DNA of 64,000 nt, from contig JAFEAJ010000026.1 of NCBI GenBank assembly GCA_018266455.1, positions 79,935-143,934 of the forward strand, given 5' to 3'. The notes beneath the pieces are model-generated. The model saw only the letters and a program-made list of their open reading frames with translations. It did not search any database and was not told the DNA's origin. Position 1 is the stretch's first letter. Each line of letters opens with the position of its first letter. Shown one piece after another: positions 35,189 to 44,927 of the stretch. The position numbers and the translations under genes are program-made. Source of the stretch: Bacteroidota bacterium (GTDB lineage: Bacteria > Bacteroidota > Bacteroidia > Chitinophagales > Chitinophagaceae).

Positions 35189-37030
35189 ATGAAACGCTTT
35201 CTTTTCTTCATCGCAGCTATTTTTTCTTTACAGGGTTTAAACGCACAGCAAACTCAAAAGCCACAGTTGTATGGCAAAAACTGGATGGCCATCACAGGCA
35301 AGACCTTTGGAGCAGAAGCCGGCGCTCAAATTTTTCAAAAGGGAGGGAATGCCGTTGACGCTGCCTGCGCCATGCTGGCGTCAGTCTGTACTACCTGGAC
35401 CACGCTGAGCTGGGGTGGCGAAACACAGGCCATTATTTATAACCCTCATACAGGCAAAGTGATCTCAATTGATGCATTGGGCTATGCGCCCACAGGCGCC
35501 ACACCAGGGTTCTTCAGGAGCAAAGGAATGAATTTCCCTCCCGAATATGGCCCGCTTGCGGCCGTTACGCCTGGTACCCCGGGCGGGCTGTGCTATATGC
35601 TTGCTGAATATGGAACGATGAGCTTAAAAGAAGTGTTGGCGCCAGCTATGCAACAAGCAGCAGGATATGCTATTGACGCTTCGCTTTGCAACGTAATCGT
35701 GGCGAATGAAAAGCGAATCAAAAACTGGCCTTACAGCAAAGCCGTTTTTTTAACCCACCAGGGGGAGAAGAGCGAAGGCCCGGAGCCCGGAGAAATTTTT
35801 GTGCAGAAGGACTTGCTTGGAACATTAACTAAAATGGTAGAAGCAGAACAGTCTGCACTGAAGAAAGGAAAGAGCAGGAAAGAAGCGATATATGCAGCAT
35901 ACGACCGTTTTTATAAAGGCGATATTGCCAAAGAGTTTGTTCGCAGTTGCCAGGAACAGGGCGGGCTGATCACCATGGAAGACCTGGCACAGTGGAAACC
36001 TATAGAGGAAGAACCCCTGCATGTGAATTATAAAGGCGTTGAAGTGTATAAACTGCAGCAATGGAGCCAGGGGCCGGCTATGCTGCAGGCATTGAACATA
36101 CTCGAAAATTTTGACCTGAAAAGCATGGGCTATAACAGCACACGTTATATTAATACGGTTTACCAGGCGATGAGCCTTGCATTTGCCGATCGTGATTTTT
36201 ATTATGGCGATCCTTATTTTCCGCCTGAAGAACCCATGAAAGGATTGCTGAGCAAAGAGTATGCAAAGGAAAGAGCAAAATTGATCCTGCCCGACAGGAA
36301 CAATCCCGACATTGCTCCCGGCGACCCCTATCCTTATGAAGGGAAAACGAACCCTTATTCAGATATGCTTCGGCAAAGGGGCACACAATATTCAACCGCA
36401 GCGCTAGACAGCATTTATATGCAGCGTTTGTGGATGGGCACCACTTCCATTGAAGCCGCAGATAAAGAAGGCTGGGCAGTTTCAGTAACACCAAGCGGTG
36501 GCTGGGTGCCGGCCTGCATTGCCGGGCATACCGGCGTGGGCATGAGCCAGCGCATGCAAAGCTTTGTGATCGATTCAGCGCTTGACCCTTTCAATGTGGT
36601 GGAGCCACATAAAAAACCACGGGTAACATTAACGCCCTCATTAGCTATGAAAGATGGCAAACCTTTTTTGGCATTTGCCGTTCAGGGAGGCGACACACAG
36701 GACCAGAACCTCCTGCAATTTTTTTTGAACATAGTTGAATTTGGCATGGCTGTGCAGGAAGCGACTGAAGCACAGAATATAAATACTGACCAGCTTTGGC
36801 TTTCATTGGGCGGAGAGAAAAACGAGGACCGCAAACCACATCCCGGCTATATTTTGATCAATAGCGGCACCCCGGAATACGTTAGAAAAGATTTGCGCAG
36901 AATGGGATATACATTAACGTTAAGAGAGCGCACCAGCGGCCCGATCAACGCTATTTATTTTGATGTTAAACATGGAACTCTTTGGGGAGGCAGCAGCAAC
37001 TACGGCGTGGATTATGGCATTGGCTGGTGA
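35189..37030 (+). CDS. Gamma-glutamyltransferase family protein (Ntn hydrolase)
   Basis: 613 residues with a signal peptide ending LNAQ (20). Large-subunit blocks include GGNAVDAACAMLASVC and LSWGGETQAIIYN. The expected autoprocessing site is MGTTSIEAAD, where Thr418 would become the N-terminal nucleophile of the small subunit. Classical GGTs read TTHFSVVD here, so the His is replaced by Ser. The later SGGWVPACIAGHTGVGMSQRM, RVTLTPSLAMKDGKPFLAFAVQGGD and AIYFDVKHGTLWGGSS blocks are typical. Expected to cleave gamma-glutamyl or acyl amide bonds outside the cytoplasm; the exact substrate is open. A possible -7 box TAACTTTA lies at 35162. Confidence 0.85.
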   Translation: MKRFLFFIAAIFSLQGLNAQQTQKPQLYGKNWMAITGKTFGAEAGAQIFQKGGNAVDAACAMLASVCTTWTTLSWGGETQAIIYNPHTGKVISIDALGYAPTGATPGFFRSKGMNFPPEYGPLAAVTPGTPGGLCYMLAEYGTMSLKEVLAPAMQQAAGYAIDASLCNVIVANEKRIKNWPYSKAVFLTHQGEKSEGPEPGEIFVQKDLLGTLTKMVEAEQSALKKGKSRKEAIYAAYDRFYKGDIAKEFVRSCQEQGGLITMEDLAQWKPIEEEPLHVNYKGVEVYKLQQWSQGPAMLQALNILENFDLKSMGYNSTRYINTVYQAMSLAFADRDFYYGDPYFPPEEPMKGLLSKEYAKERAKLILPDRNNPDIAPGDPYPYEGKTNPYSDMLRQRGTQYSTAALDSIYMQRLWMGTTSIEAADKEGWAVSVTPSGGWVPACIAGHTGVGMSQRMQSFVIDSALDPFNVVEPHKKPRVTLTPSLAMKDGKPFLAFAVQGGDTQDQNLLQFFLNIVEFGMAVQEATEAQNINTDQLWLSLGGEKNEDRKPHPGYILINSGTPEYVRKDLRRMGYTLTLRERTSGPINAIYFDVKHGTLWGGSSNYGVDYGIGW

Positions 37031-37166
37031 GGACGAGGTAACCCATGTGGGAGCGTAGCGTTGAATTTCGGCTCTATCGCCCGATATATTTATACCTCTG
37101 GATTTCTGTTCCAAGTTTCTTTAGTTTTACTGCAACATTTCAGGCAACTGCCTGTCTAATTCACCA

Positions 37167-37781
37167 TTGAGCAATAGAATTGAAAATAATTTTAGCGACC
37201 AACAACTGGTGACCAGGGTTTTGCATGGCGACCGGAATGCTTTTTCAGTACTTATCAACAATACGGAAACACTGGTAGCCCAAATTGTTTTTAAGATGGT
37301 CAGTAATGCTGAAGACCGGAAAGATATCGCACAGGACATTTATTTGAAGGCCTTCAAAAATTTAGCCGGCTTCAAATTCCAGTCAAAGCTTTCTACGTGG
37401 ATCGCCCAGATATCTTATAACGCCTGTCTGAATTACCTTGAAAGAAAAAAATTATTGCTGGTTAATGATTTTGGCTATGAGGACAGCAATGAAGAAGATG
37501 GGCCTGGTTTCATGAGCCAATGGCAAACACAAGCAGCAACAAATGTCGCAGAAACAGCCATTGCACAAAAGCAGCTTTTGAAAATACTGGGAACTGAAAT
37601 TGACAAGTTGCCGCCTGTCTACAAAACCCTGGTGACATTATACCACAATGAAGAAATGAGCTATGAGGAAATTTCATCTGTTACCCAATTGCCTGAAGGT
37701 ACGGTGAAGAGCTACCTGTTCAGGGCAAGAAAATTTTTGAAAGAAAGTATTTTGAATAAATATAAAAAAGAAGAGCTATGA
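37167..37781 (+). CDS. ECF-type RNA polymerase sigma factor
   Basis: 204 residues starting at a TTG (37167). A stop at 37122 and the lack of an ATG leave no better start, and the family usually begins with this SDQQLVTRVLHGDRNAF segment. Region 2 (DRKDIAQDIYLKAFKNLAGFKFQSKLSTWIAQISYNACLNYL) and region 4 (LPPVYKTLVTLYHNEEMSYEEISSVTQLPEGTVKSYLFRARKFL) are complete. The stop overlaps the next gene by four bases. Sigma factor and predicted anti-sigma therefore form a translationally coupled pair, probably regulating their own operon. Confidence 0.9.
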   Translation: MSNRIENNFSDQQLVTRVLHGDRNAFSVLINNTETLVAQIVFKMVSNAEDRKDIAQDIYLKAFKNLAGFKFQSKLSTWIAQISYNACLNYLERKKLLLVNDFGYEDSNEEDGPGFMSQWQTQAATNVAETAIAQKQLLKILGTEIDKLPPVYKTLVTLYHNEEMSYEEISSVTQLPEGTVKSYLFRARKFLKESILNKYKKEEL

Positions 37782-38254
37782 CAAACAATCATCCTTCTGA
37801 AGAAATCATACAGCAATATGTATTGGATAACCCAGGCTGTGGCGCTGATGCGGTTTCACACATATATTGCTGTGCCGTTTGTAAAGCAAAAGCCGATGCT
37901 TATGAAATGTTGTTCAATGGAATTGAAGAGCAGCCAAAGCCTGCTTTTGATTTTGATTTGCCTGGCGCAATAATGCAAAAAGTGCCCTTGGATACTGAAC
38001 CTTCAATGCTCCGTGAAAATATACCTACATTTCTCATGTCGGCAGCTGTCATTGCTGCAGCCGGTATTGCAGGGTATTTCTACAGGCCGGATGTTGTTGC
38101 TTTTTGCAGGAAAAACCTGCTCAGCATTTTATCTGGTGTTCCTAAAGGTGTTTTATATTTATTGATTACACCCGTGCTGGCCATTTTGATATTCCAGGTT
38201 ATTGAGCTGTTCAAAAAATACCAGAAAAAAATCAATAACCTGAATTTTTATTGA
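37778..38254 (+). CDS. Predicted membrane anti-sigma factor
   Basis: 158 residues. The N-terminal part has HIYCCAVCKAKADAY, an HxxxCxxC arrangement like the zinc-binding anti-sigma fold. Two hydrophobic segments follow (about 86-105, MSAAVIAAAGIAGYFY, and 125-147). The ATG overlaps the sigma factor stop. Such proteins hold the sigma factor at the membrane until a signal releases it. The sequence is divergent, so the role is inferred mostly from context. Confidence 0.75.
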   Translation: MTNNHPSEEIIQQYVLDNPGCGADAVSHIYCCAVCKAKADAYEMLFNGIEEQPKPAFDFDLPGAIMQKVPLDTEPSMLRENIPTFLMSAAVIAAAGIAGYFYRPDVVAFCRKNLLSILSGVPKGVLYLLITPVLAILIFQVIELFKKYQKKINNLNFY

Positions 38255-38318
38255 ATGAATTGCAACTTAAAATGTAAAGACCTGTCTCATCAATCACAAT
38301 AACGACAAAATAAAATAT

Positions 38319-38756
38319 ATGAAGAAGATCGCAACCTCATTATTTGTATTGCTGTCATCTGTTGCAGCAAATGCCCAAACCGGGTTCCAGGGTTTTTATG
38401 ACCGTGAGTTCAATTTTGACCTACTGCATATTGCCGGCACCCTGATTGGTATTTTTCTATTCACCTCATTTTTCCTGGCCATATTCAGGCTTTTTTTAGA
38501 TGGGCGCATCAAGAAAAGGATGATCGAAAAAGGAGTGTCGGAGAATATTGTAGAACAGTTCCTTCAGCCAACAAAAACTGATAATAAGGGTGTTGCTATA
38601 AAATGGTTTCTCATCATGGCATGTACAGGCATCGGCTTATTTATCATCAATGCCACATTGCCGCTTGGTATACATTCGGTAGCCATTATGGCACTTAGCA
38701 TTTCGGCAGGTTTTTTAGGTTATTATCTTTTTATCAGGAAATCCGAAAAAAAATAA
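38319..38756 (+). CDS. Small membrane protein in the ECF operon
   Basis: 145 residues with a signal-like segment ending NAQ (20) and three further hydrophobic helices (about 39-60, 93-110, 117-138). No domain is recognised. It lies 65 bp after the predicted anti-sigma gene and 26 bp before the repeat lipoprotein, so all four probably form one transcript. A structural or stress-sensing part is possible but unproven. Confidence 0.6.
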   Translation: MKKIATSLFVLLSSVAANAQTGFQGFYDREFNFDLLHIAGTLIGIFLFTSFFLAIFRLFLDGRIKKRMIEKGVSENIVEQFLQPTKTDNKGVAIKWFLIMACTGIGLFIINATLPLGIHSVAIMALSISAGFLGYYLFIRKSEKK

Positions 38757-38781
38757 TACCTACAATTCTAATCGCAAACAC

Positions 38782-40059
38782 ATGAAACGAACACAAATTA
38801 TAGCCATTACATTTTGCCTGCTGTTTTTTTCCGTAGCATGCCACAGAGGAAACACCATCAGCATTATCAATGATGATGATAATCTTTATATTAACTATAA
38901 CGGCGAAATAAAGTTTAACGATGATGAGACTGTTATCAGCAGCATTTCCCATAATGGTTACCTGAAGTATAGAAGAAATGAGAAAAGATTAAATGCCGAA
39001 AACGGAGTTGATGGAAGAATAAAATATGAAATGTATGTTAATGGCAGAAAGCTAAACGCAGATGATGTTGAGGGAAAACAATTCCTGGCTGATGTGGTAA
39101 AAGATATGATCGATATCGGTTTTGATGCAAAAGGAAGGCTCGACAGGTTGTATAGAAAAGGCGGCACAGAAGCAGTGCTCAATAACTTTGACAATCTTAA
39201 AATGGATTTTGTAAAAAATATGTACCTGGAATACCTCCTTTCTATTGATGGCCTTTCTGAGGACCAGGTAAAGTCGATTGCCAGAAAAATTGCTTTGGGA
39301 TCTGGTTCGGATTACGATAAAGGAAGGTTGTTGGAAAAGTTTCCGGTTGAATACCTGGGCGATTCTCTTGCAGCACATGCATGGTTCGAAGCCGCTAAAA
39401 GTATAGGCAATGACTATGAAAAAACAAATGCGCTCGTATACATGGCGAGGCAACCCATCAGCAAAGAGCAGTTCAATCAAATTGTTGATGTGGCAAATAC
39501 CCTAGGGTCAGATTATGATAAGGCGAACATTTTAAAAGAACTTATTTATAAAAGAACTTTTGCTGAAGAAAATTTTGATAAAACGCTGGATGCCGTGAGT
39601 TATATCGGGTCTGATTATGAAAAAGCTAATTTGCTGAAAGCGATGATAAAAAATGAAAAACCTTCAGGCGATCATTTTAATAAATTACTGGATGTCGCAG
39701 AACGTTTGGGTTCAGGTTATGACAAATCCAGCCTTATAAGAGACCTGGTGGAAAACGGGCTTCCTGCGGGAGCAGATTTCAACAAACTGCTTAGTGCGGT
39801 GATACAAACAGGGTCGGAATTCGATAAAGCAAATTTGCTGAGAGATATTTGCATGAAGGGCCTCAGTGCTGATGAACAATGGATAGCAGTTATTAATGCA
39901 GTTGCGGAGATTTCATCTGACAATGACAAAAGCAGCCTGTTAGTGGCTATCGCTCCGGGGCTTCCGAAAAATGACCAGGTAAGGAGCGCTTATATGAAAG
40001 CCTCGAGGACGATTAATGATGGAAACGATTTAGGCAGGGCTGTCAAGGCGTTGGAATGA
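38782..40059 (+). CDS. Lipoprotein with seven 34-residue helical repeats
   Basis: 425 residues. The lipobox ends FSVAC20. Residues 21-150 form a beta-like and linker region (SISHNGYLKYRRNEKRL). From about residue 175 to 411 there are seven consecutive repeats of almost exactly 34 residues. Each begins with G-S-x-Y/F-D-K-A-N-x-L and ends in an amphipathic helix (for example GSDYDKANILKELI at 242, GSDYEKANLLKAMI at 276, GSGYDKSSLIRDLV at 310). The regular length suggests a stacked helical array in the style of HEAT or TPR repeats, a likely protein-binding surface. It is the last gene of the ECF operon. Confidence 0.7.
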   Translation: MKRTQIIAITFCLLFFSVACHRGNTISIINDDDNLYINYNGEIKFNDDETVISSISHNGYLKYRRNEKRLNAENGVDGRIKYEMYVNGRKLNADDVEGKQFLADVVKDMIDIGFDAKGRLDRLYRKGGTEAVLNNFDNLKMDFVKNMYLEYLLSIDGLSEDQVKSIARKIALGSGSDYDKGRLLEKFPVEYLGDSLAAHAWFEAAKSIGNDYEKTNALVYMARQPISKEQFNQIVDVANTLGSDYDKANILKELIYKRTFAEENFDKTLDAVSYIGSDYEKANLLKAMIKNEKPSGDHFNKLLDVAERLGSGYDKSSLIRDLVENGLPAGADFNKLLSAVIQTGSEFDKANLLRDICMKGLSADEQWIAVINAVAEISSDNDKSSLLVAIAPGLPKNDQVRSAYMKASRTINDGNDLGRAVKALE

Positions 40060-40093
40060 ACACGAAAAGGACTATTAGGCTACATTTAAAGTT

Positions 40094-41635
40094 TTAATCG
40101 TTCAGCGCATTTTTCAGTTGTTCGTACAAAATATTTCTATCCATAGGGTATCCTGCCTTTGAAAGTTCATAGGCCCCATCTTTTTTTATGATTATATAGG
40201 TTGGATAACCTTCCCCTTTTGCTTTTTGCATAATGTCTTTTGTAAGCTCTTTGCCCGCTAAAATATTTATTCCTGTCAAGTTATAATATGGGATCAGTTG
40301 TTTCCATTTGCCTGAATTTGATTCATCATAGTTGGCAATATATAAATAATCCAAGGCCTTATCTTTAAAATAGGTTTTTATCGAATCTCCATTTTTTAAT
40401 AATTCCTCTCTGCAGGGGCCGCACCAGGTCCCCCACATATCCAACAAAACCGTTTTCCCCTTCACTATCTTGAGCACATCCTCGAAAGATTTCAATGAGT
40501 CCGGATTTTCAATAAGCACCATTTTATCATTAAGCGTATGTCCCTTTCTTTCTTTCACCTGGGCGACAAATGGCTCGATGTAAGCGGTATATCTGCTTCT
40601 TGGATATTTTAGCTTAAACCTTTCGAATATTTCAGGGATATTGTCTTGCTTTTCCTGCATAGCATCTTTAAAAATGGTTGCATATAAAAATTCTGCAACT
40701 TGGCCTTTGAAATATTTATTGATAATTCTTTCCCGCAAATCGTTCTCCATATCATCATTAAAAATTTTTCTTCCCTCGCGCTCATCAGTTCCATACCATT
40801 CCTGGAAAAATTTTTTTGGTGCGCCATTTGATTCTTCCCATAATCTTTCTTTAATCCTGGTCAGGAAAATTGGGATGAAATAAACATAGCCGGGTATGTT
40901 TAACAGTTCTGAATTATTTAAGGAATTAGCTTTTAGTAATGAATCTTCAAGTAATTGCCATTTGTTTTTATTTCTACGGTAAGGCCCGCCCGCATAAAAT
41001 TTTTGATTGCCATTGAAAGAAACATACGCCCATAGCGGGAAATATTGAACAAAAAGAGAATAGTATTTGATAAAATTTTTTGAAGGGCGGTAACGTATGA
41101 GGTAGTCATTTAAAGCCTTCCGATTGATGCTATCCTGTTGCAAAATTGAAGCAAAAGCCCTACTGGGCAAAGAGTCTTTTGCATTGTAATAAGGTTGAAG
41201 ATCAATATTGTCTTTTATCTGCTGAACCAATGGTTGGTTGTTTTCTCTGCCTTTGCCCGTAACCTTAAATCCAAAGCCTGCCTGGTCCGCATCGGCAAAA
41301 AAATCCAGGTTATCGCCCGGGGATAAAAATATATTGTAGGTGAAACTTCTTTTTAGAGAGTCATTGTCATAATCAATTGAAATGAAAATTGGCCTGGTTA
41401 AATTGAATTTTTCACTCCCCTTTCCTTGAACCAGGGGCAATTCAGCAACACGCTCTTTAAACATAACATGCGCATTAGAGTAGTCATTGTTGATTATTTC
41501 AACTTTTCCAGTGCTTGCATTTTTAATGTTGACGCGAATGGTTGCATTTTGTGATTTTGCGTCAAAGGAGAAAAAAGCGGCAACAAAAAAAAGTATGATC
41601 AACCTTGTGCACATATTTTTATCCAAATTTATCAA
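40094..41635 (-). CDS. TlpA-type thioredoxin-fold protein, exported
   Basis: 513 residues. A signal peptide ends DAKSQ at about residue 29. A long N-terminal region of about 370 residues (Ig-like at the start, then helical) precedes a C-terminal thioredoxin domain with GTWCGPCREE, the redox CxxC. Proteins of this layout in Bacteroidota reduce or protect periplasmic disulfides, and some are linked to polysaccharide or peptide import. The alternative Met at residue 8 would also keep the signal. It is convergent with the ECF operon, with only 34 bp between. Confidence 0.8.
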   Translation of the reverse strand: MINLDKNMCTRLIILFFVAAFFSFDAKSQNATIRVNIKNASTGKVEIINNDYSNAHVMFKERVAELPLVQGKGSEKFNLTRPIFISIDYDNDSLKRSFTYNIFLSPGDNLDFFADADQAGFGFKVTGKGRENNQPLVQQIKDNIDLQPYYNAKDSLPSRAFASILQQDSINRKALNDYLIRYRPSKNFIKYYSLFVQYFPLWAYVSFNGNQKFYAGGPYRRNKNKWQLLEDSLLKANSLNNSELLNIPGYVYFIPIFLTRIKERLWEESNGAPKKFFQEWYGTDEREGRKIFNDDMENDLRERIINKYFKGQVAEFLYATIFKDAMQEKQDNIPEIFERFKLKYPRSRYTAYIEPFVAQVKERKGHTLNDKMVLIENPDSLKSFEDVLKIVKGKTVLLDMWGTWCGPCREELLKNGDSIKTYFKDKALDYLYIANYDESNSGKWKQLIPYYNLTGINILAGKELTKDIMQKAKGEGYPTYIIIKKDGAYELSKAGYPMDRNILYEQLKNALND

Positions 41636-41682
41636 TGTTTAAAATCCAGGCTTGCTCCTGTTTTCTATTTTTAATCTCGCCC

Positions 41683-42561
41683 TCAAATTTCTCTCCATAC
41701 GGGCCTTGTCAGGCAGGTTGGCCCGCCACCGCCTTTTATGCTGATGTCTTCCCCTTTATATTCGATCACGGTGCAGCCTGAATGTTCAAGCAACGATCTT
41801 GTTTTGGGGTTTCCTTTCACCATCAGGCATACTCGCGGTGCAAGCGCCAGCACATTGCAGCCCATGGATTCAAATTCATCATCCGGCACTTCTATCAATT
41901 GATACTTTCTTTTCAGCAACAGCTCCCTGAATGCGATGGGCATAAGCGGCGAATAAACAACGGCAAGGTCTTTGTCAACAGGGCTGAAGATGGACATGAG
42001 ATGAAAAACATCTGATGGCCCTTTGTAATGCGGGAGCTCAACAATAGCAACATCCGCTCCAATGGGTTTTAGTATTGACTGCAGTTGTTCAATGCCTTCA
42101 TAGTTGGTGCGGTAGGTGTGCCCCACGGCCAATGTGTTTTCGTCCAGCCACGCCACATCGCCGCCTTCTACTGTTCCCGGCGTTTTGATGGCGCCAAGAA
42201 CAGGAATATTGGTTTTTTCAAACGCTGCCTGCTCTGCTTTCGGCTCATTATTGCGTGCGGGCTTGCCCATATTGCAGATGATGGCCCCTTTATTGGTCGC
42301 AATGGCTGCATCACGGCAATAGATGGAATCCATGGTCACATCGCGTGTTGCAGGGAAGTGATGGACAGTTTCTGTATGCTGCTGTAAGATGCTTTCAAGA
42401 CTTTGGTATTCCTCTACTGCATTGTTGAAATCGGGCTTGCTTAAAAAATTAAGCTGCTCCCATTCTTTTTCTATTTGTGCATCATTCAAAAAAGCGTCGG
42501 CCGCTTTTTTAATAAAGAGCAATTTCAGTTTTCCATATTCCGAATGAGCTGTGACAGGCAT
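41683..42561 (-). CDS. Amidinohydrolase (arginine deiminase / dimethylargininase-like)
   Basis: 292 residues from the ATG at 42561; upstream codons to 42720 do not resemble the family. The pentein fold shows in MDSIYCRDAAIAT, TVEGGDVAWLDENTLAVGHTYRTN and the catalytic Cys near the end, GGGGPTCLTRPVW. Enzymes of this group release citrulline from arginine or N-methylated arginine. Whether this one uses arginine, methylarginine or ornithine-like substrates is unclear. Confidence 0.85.
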   Translation of the reverse strand: MPVTAHSEYGKLKLLFIKKAADAFLNDAQIEKEWEQLNFLSKPDFNNAVEEYQSLESILQQHTETVHHFPATRDVTMDSIYCRDAAIATNKGAIICNMGKPARNNEPKAEQAAFEKTNIPVLGAIKTPGTVEGGDVAWLDENTLAVGHTYRTNYEGIEQLQSILKPIGADVAIVELPHYKGPSDVFHLMSIFSPVDKDLAVVYSPLMPIAFRELLLKRKYQLIEVPDDEFESMGCNVLALAPRVCLMVKGNPKTRSLLEHSGCTVIEYKGEDISIKGGGGPTCLTRPVWREI

Positions 42562-42577
42562 TTTTAAAAAATTATAA

Positions 42578-42604
42578 CACGAATTAAAACGAATTGCACG
42601 AATT
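42578..42604. repeat. Short cacgaatt-type repeat in the gap before the amidinohydrolase
   Basis: The core cgaatt occurs three times at 42580, 42590 and 42599, spaced 9-10 bp. Similar AT-rich cacgaatt strings are common in Chitinophagaceae intergenic DNA as I recall. No function is claimed. Confidence 0.3.
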
Positions 42605-42734
42605 ATTAAAAAATACAAGGGTGAATTTATTGGGCAGCTGCATATTGCCCAATGGGATTGGCATAGCTGAAGAGTGCGATGCAACAAAAGCATAACCGGG
42701 GCATGCTGCCGGGAACACAATAAAAAAGATTGGC

Positions 42735-44819
42735 TTACCTGAACAAATTCCTAAGTGCTATACCTGCAAAATAACTAACTGTTGGCGCTGCATTATAATA
42801 GCGGCCAGCGGCAGCATTAATATCGTTGCCCAAACTGTATTTTGTATTCAAGAAATTATCTGCGCCGACAAAGATTTCTAACCCCCATTTAGGGGAGATT
42901 TTTTTTCTGTAACCTATCCTTGCATTAAGTAAGTTGTAAGAAGGCGCAGCAGCCGTGTTGGCATCATTCAGGTAAACTTTATCGGTATAGGTGTAAGTGA
43001 GGTTTGTGTATAGCCCAGGCTTAGTGTTAACATCAAGCCCTGCCACAAAATTGTTTTTTGCTGCCCCAGGCATGTAATTGCCTGAAAAATCGGTGTTCAG
43101 TTGCTTGAAATTCCCATAGTGAAAATTATTGAATGCGTAGCTAACAAATAATTTGGTGCCGTCGAAAAATTTATTGGCCCTGTCAACTATTTTGTAAGAA
43201 ATATAAGTTTCAATGCCTTTTTGCTTTGTGGAGCCGGCATTTACATAGTAATACACACCATTGGTATCGATTCTTTGCACAATTGTATTATTGAGGTCAA
43301 ATACAAAACCGCCAACATCAAAGTATAATTTGTCGTGGAACAAACTGCCGCGAACGCCTGTCTCATAATCAATCCCATCTTCAGGCTCAAGATTGGCGCC
43401 GATGGTGCCGTTGGTATGGATCAGCTCTGAAGTAGTTGGCGTAGAAAAACCGCCGGCAACACTGGCATATACTGAAATAGTGGACGAAATTTTTTTTAGC
43501 ACAGCGAGCCGCGGGGGAATTTTGTTCTGGAAAGTTTGTGCTTGTGCAGTCGGCGGAACTTTCGACAGCCTTGTGTTTTGAACAGATGATTTGTTGAAGC
43601 TGGCCCCTGCAGTAACAATCCAGCCATGCGGCAATTTTATATCGGCCTGTGCAAATATCATGTACTGCCAGATGTTTGTTGCATCATCGGTTTGAAGCGT
43701 GTCGCTGGTGCCGAACTTGTTGGCATAATCTTTTGTGCTGAAAAATCCTTTTTGGGCCTCATTGCCAAAATTTAACTGGAGAACAGTTTGGCCGATCTGT
43801 TTTTTGAACTCGAAAACAGTCCGCCCTCCAAAATGAGGTTCTTTTCGTATTTCATACACACGAATGCCCGGGTTGATAAAGTTGGTGTAAGCGCCATAGA
43901 CGGCTGTGGTGTTTTTCCAGTAATCGTTAAATAGATATTCATTGCTGAACCCTGTTGTAAACGTTTTTTGATAGACAGACGCTTTTGCTTCCACAGCACT
44001 GAGATTTGTTCCTGCATGCGGCCTGGCCATTCTGGGGTTGGTATCATACTGTGCAAAGGTGAGGCCGCCGGGAGTTTGATAGTACAAATCGCTGTACAGC
44101 ATAAATGCATGAAGCGTTTGCCTGTCGCTTATTCTCAATTGTGATTCATAAGAAAAAATATTGCGCTGCATTTGTGATTGCTGGCGATAACCATCGCTGC
44201 TTTGATGGGAATAGTTGAAGATATTCCGGTGGTTGGAATCTCCTGCTTTTATATTCAGGTTAAGATTGTTGGCATTAAAACTCCCTAAAGAGTAATCAAG
44301 CGCGACTGCCTTTTGCCATTGCAGGGGCATGCTGTGGATAAGCATTGCTCCTCCGATGCCTGCACCGTACAGGCTTCCGGCAGCGCCTTTAATAAGTTCG
44401 ATAGATTGAAAATTGTAAAAGCTGAGTTGGTTGAGATAAGTATTGCCCAAGGGATCGCTTAAAGGGATTTCATCGAAATAAACTTTTACATCTCTTACTC
44501 CAAAAGGTGAACGCAAAGAACTGCCGCGAATATTGAGCCTGTAACTTCCCGGAGAGCGTTCTTCCATCTTTATGCCAGGGCTTTGGTTCAAAGCGGGCAA
44601 AATGCTGGTATTGCTGAACCGGTTCAACTGCTGCTGGCCGGTATAAGCAACAGGCGCGGCAATATCTATCAGCTTGCGGTTGTGCTCGTATGCTTTTATA
44701 ACAACCTCTTCCAGGGTGCTAAAAGAGGAAGTGTCGTTAACCTGGGTATCTGTTACCGTTTGTGCAGAAGTTGATAAGGAATAGAACAAGAACAGGGCTC
44801 CTAATATAATTTCTTTCAT
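42735..44819 (-). CDS. TonB-dependent outer-membrane receptor
   Basis: 694 residues. A signal peptide ends STSAQ (20). The plug domain (about 35-155) has LEEVVIKAYEHNRKLI, RLNIRGSSLRSPFGVRDVKVYFDEIPLSDP and SIELIKGAAGSLYGAGIGGAML. The rest is a 22-strand barrel ending in LFR. There is no CarboxypepD_reg-like N-terminal extension and no SusD partner, so it looks like a metal-complex or siderophore receptor rather than a glycan importer. Divergent from the permease gene. Confidence 0.9.
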   Translation of the reverse strand: MKEIILGALFLFYSLSTSAQTVTDTQVNDTSSFSTLEEVVIKAYEHNRKLIDIAAPVAYTGQQQLNRFSNTSILPALNQSPGIKMEERSPGSYRLNIRGSSLRSPFGVRDVKVYFDEIPLSDPLGNTYLNQLSFYNFQSIELIKGAAGSLYGAGIGGAMLIHSMPLQWQKAVALDYSLGSFNANNLNLNIKAGDSNHRNIFNYSHQSSDGYRQQSQMQRNIFSYESQLRISDRQTLHAFMLYSDLYYQTPGGLTFAQYDTNPRMARPHAGTNLSAVEAKASVYQKTFTTGFSNEYLFNDYWKNTTAVYGAYTNFINPGIRVYEIRKEPHFGGRTVFEFKKQIGQTVLQLNFGNEAQKGFFSTKDYANKFGTSDTLQTDDATNIWQYMIFAQADIKLPHGWIVTAGASFNKSSVQNTRLSKVPPTAQAQTFQNKIPPRLAVLKKISSTISVYASVAGGFSTPTTSELIHTNGTIGANLEPEDGIDYETGVRGSLFHDKLYFDVGGFVFDLNNTIVQRIDTNGVYYYVNAGSTKQKGIETYISYKIVDRANKFFDGTKLFVSYAFNNFHYGNFKQLNTDFSGNYMPGAAKNNFVAGLDVNTKPGLYTNLTYTYTDKVYLNDANTAAAPSYNLLNARIGYRKKISPKWGLEIFVGADNFLNTKYSLGNDINAAAGRYYNAAPTVSYFAGIALRNLFR

Positions 44820-44927
44820 GAAAGCCAGTTTATGGTGCTTTTACAGGTTTCTATTTGTAAAGTTAATACAGAATAATTCTTTACCTTAACGGCTTTTATA
44901 TTAAACACCAACAAGGGCTGCTTTATT

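Noticed and set aside
41683..42720. Longer start for the amidinohydrolase (at 42720)
   Set aside because: The first 53 codons are unlike the family and the typical start MPVTAHSEYG lies at 42561.
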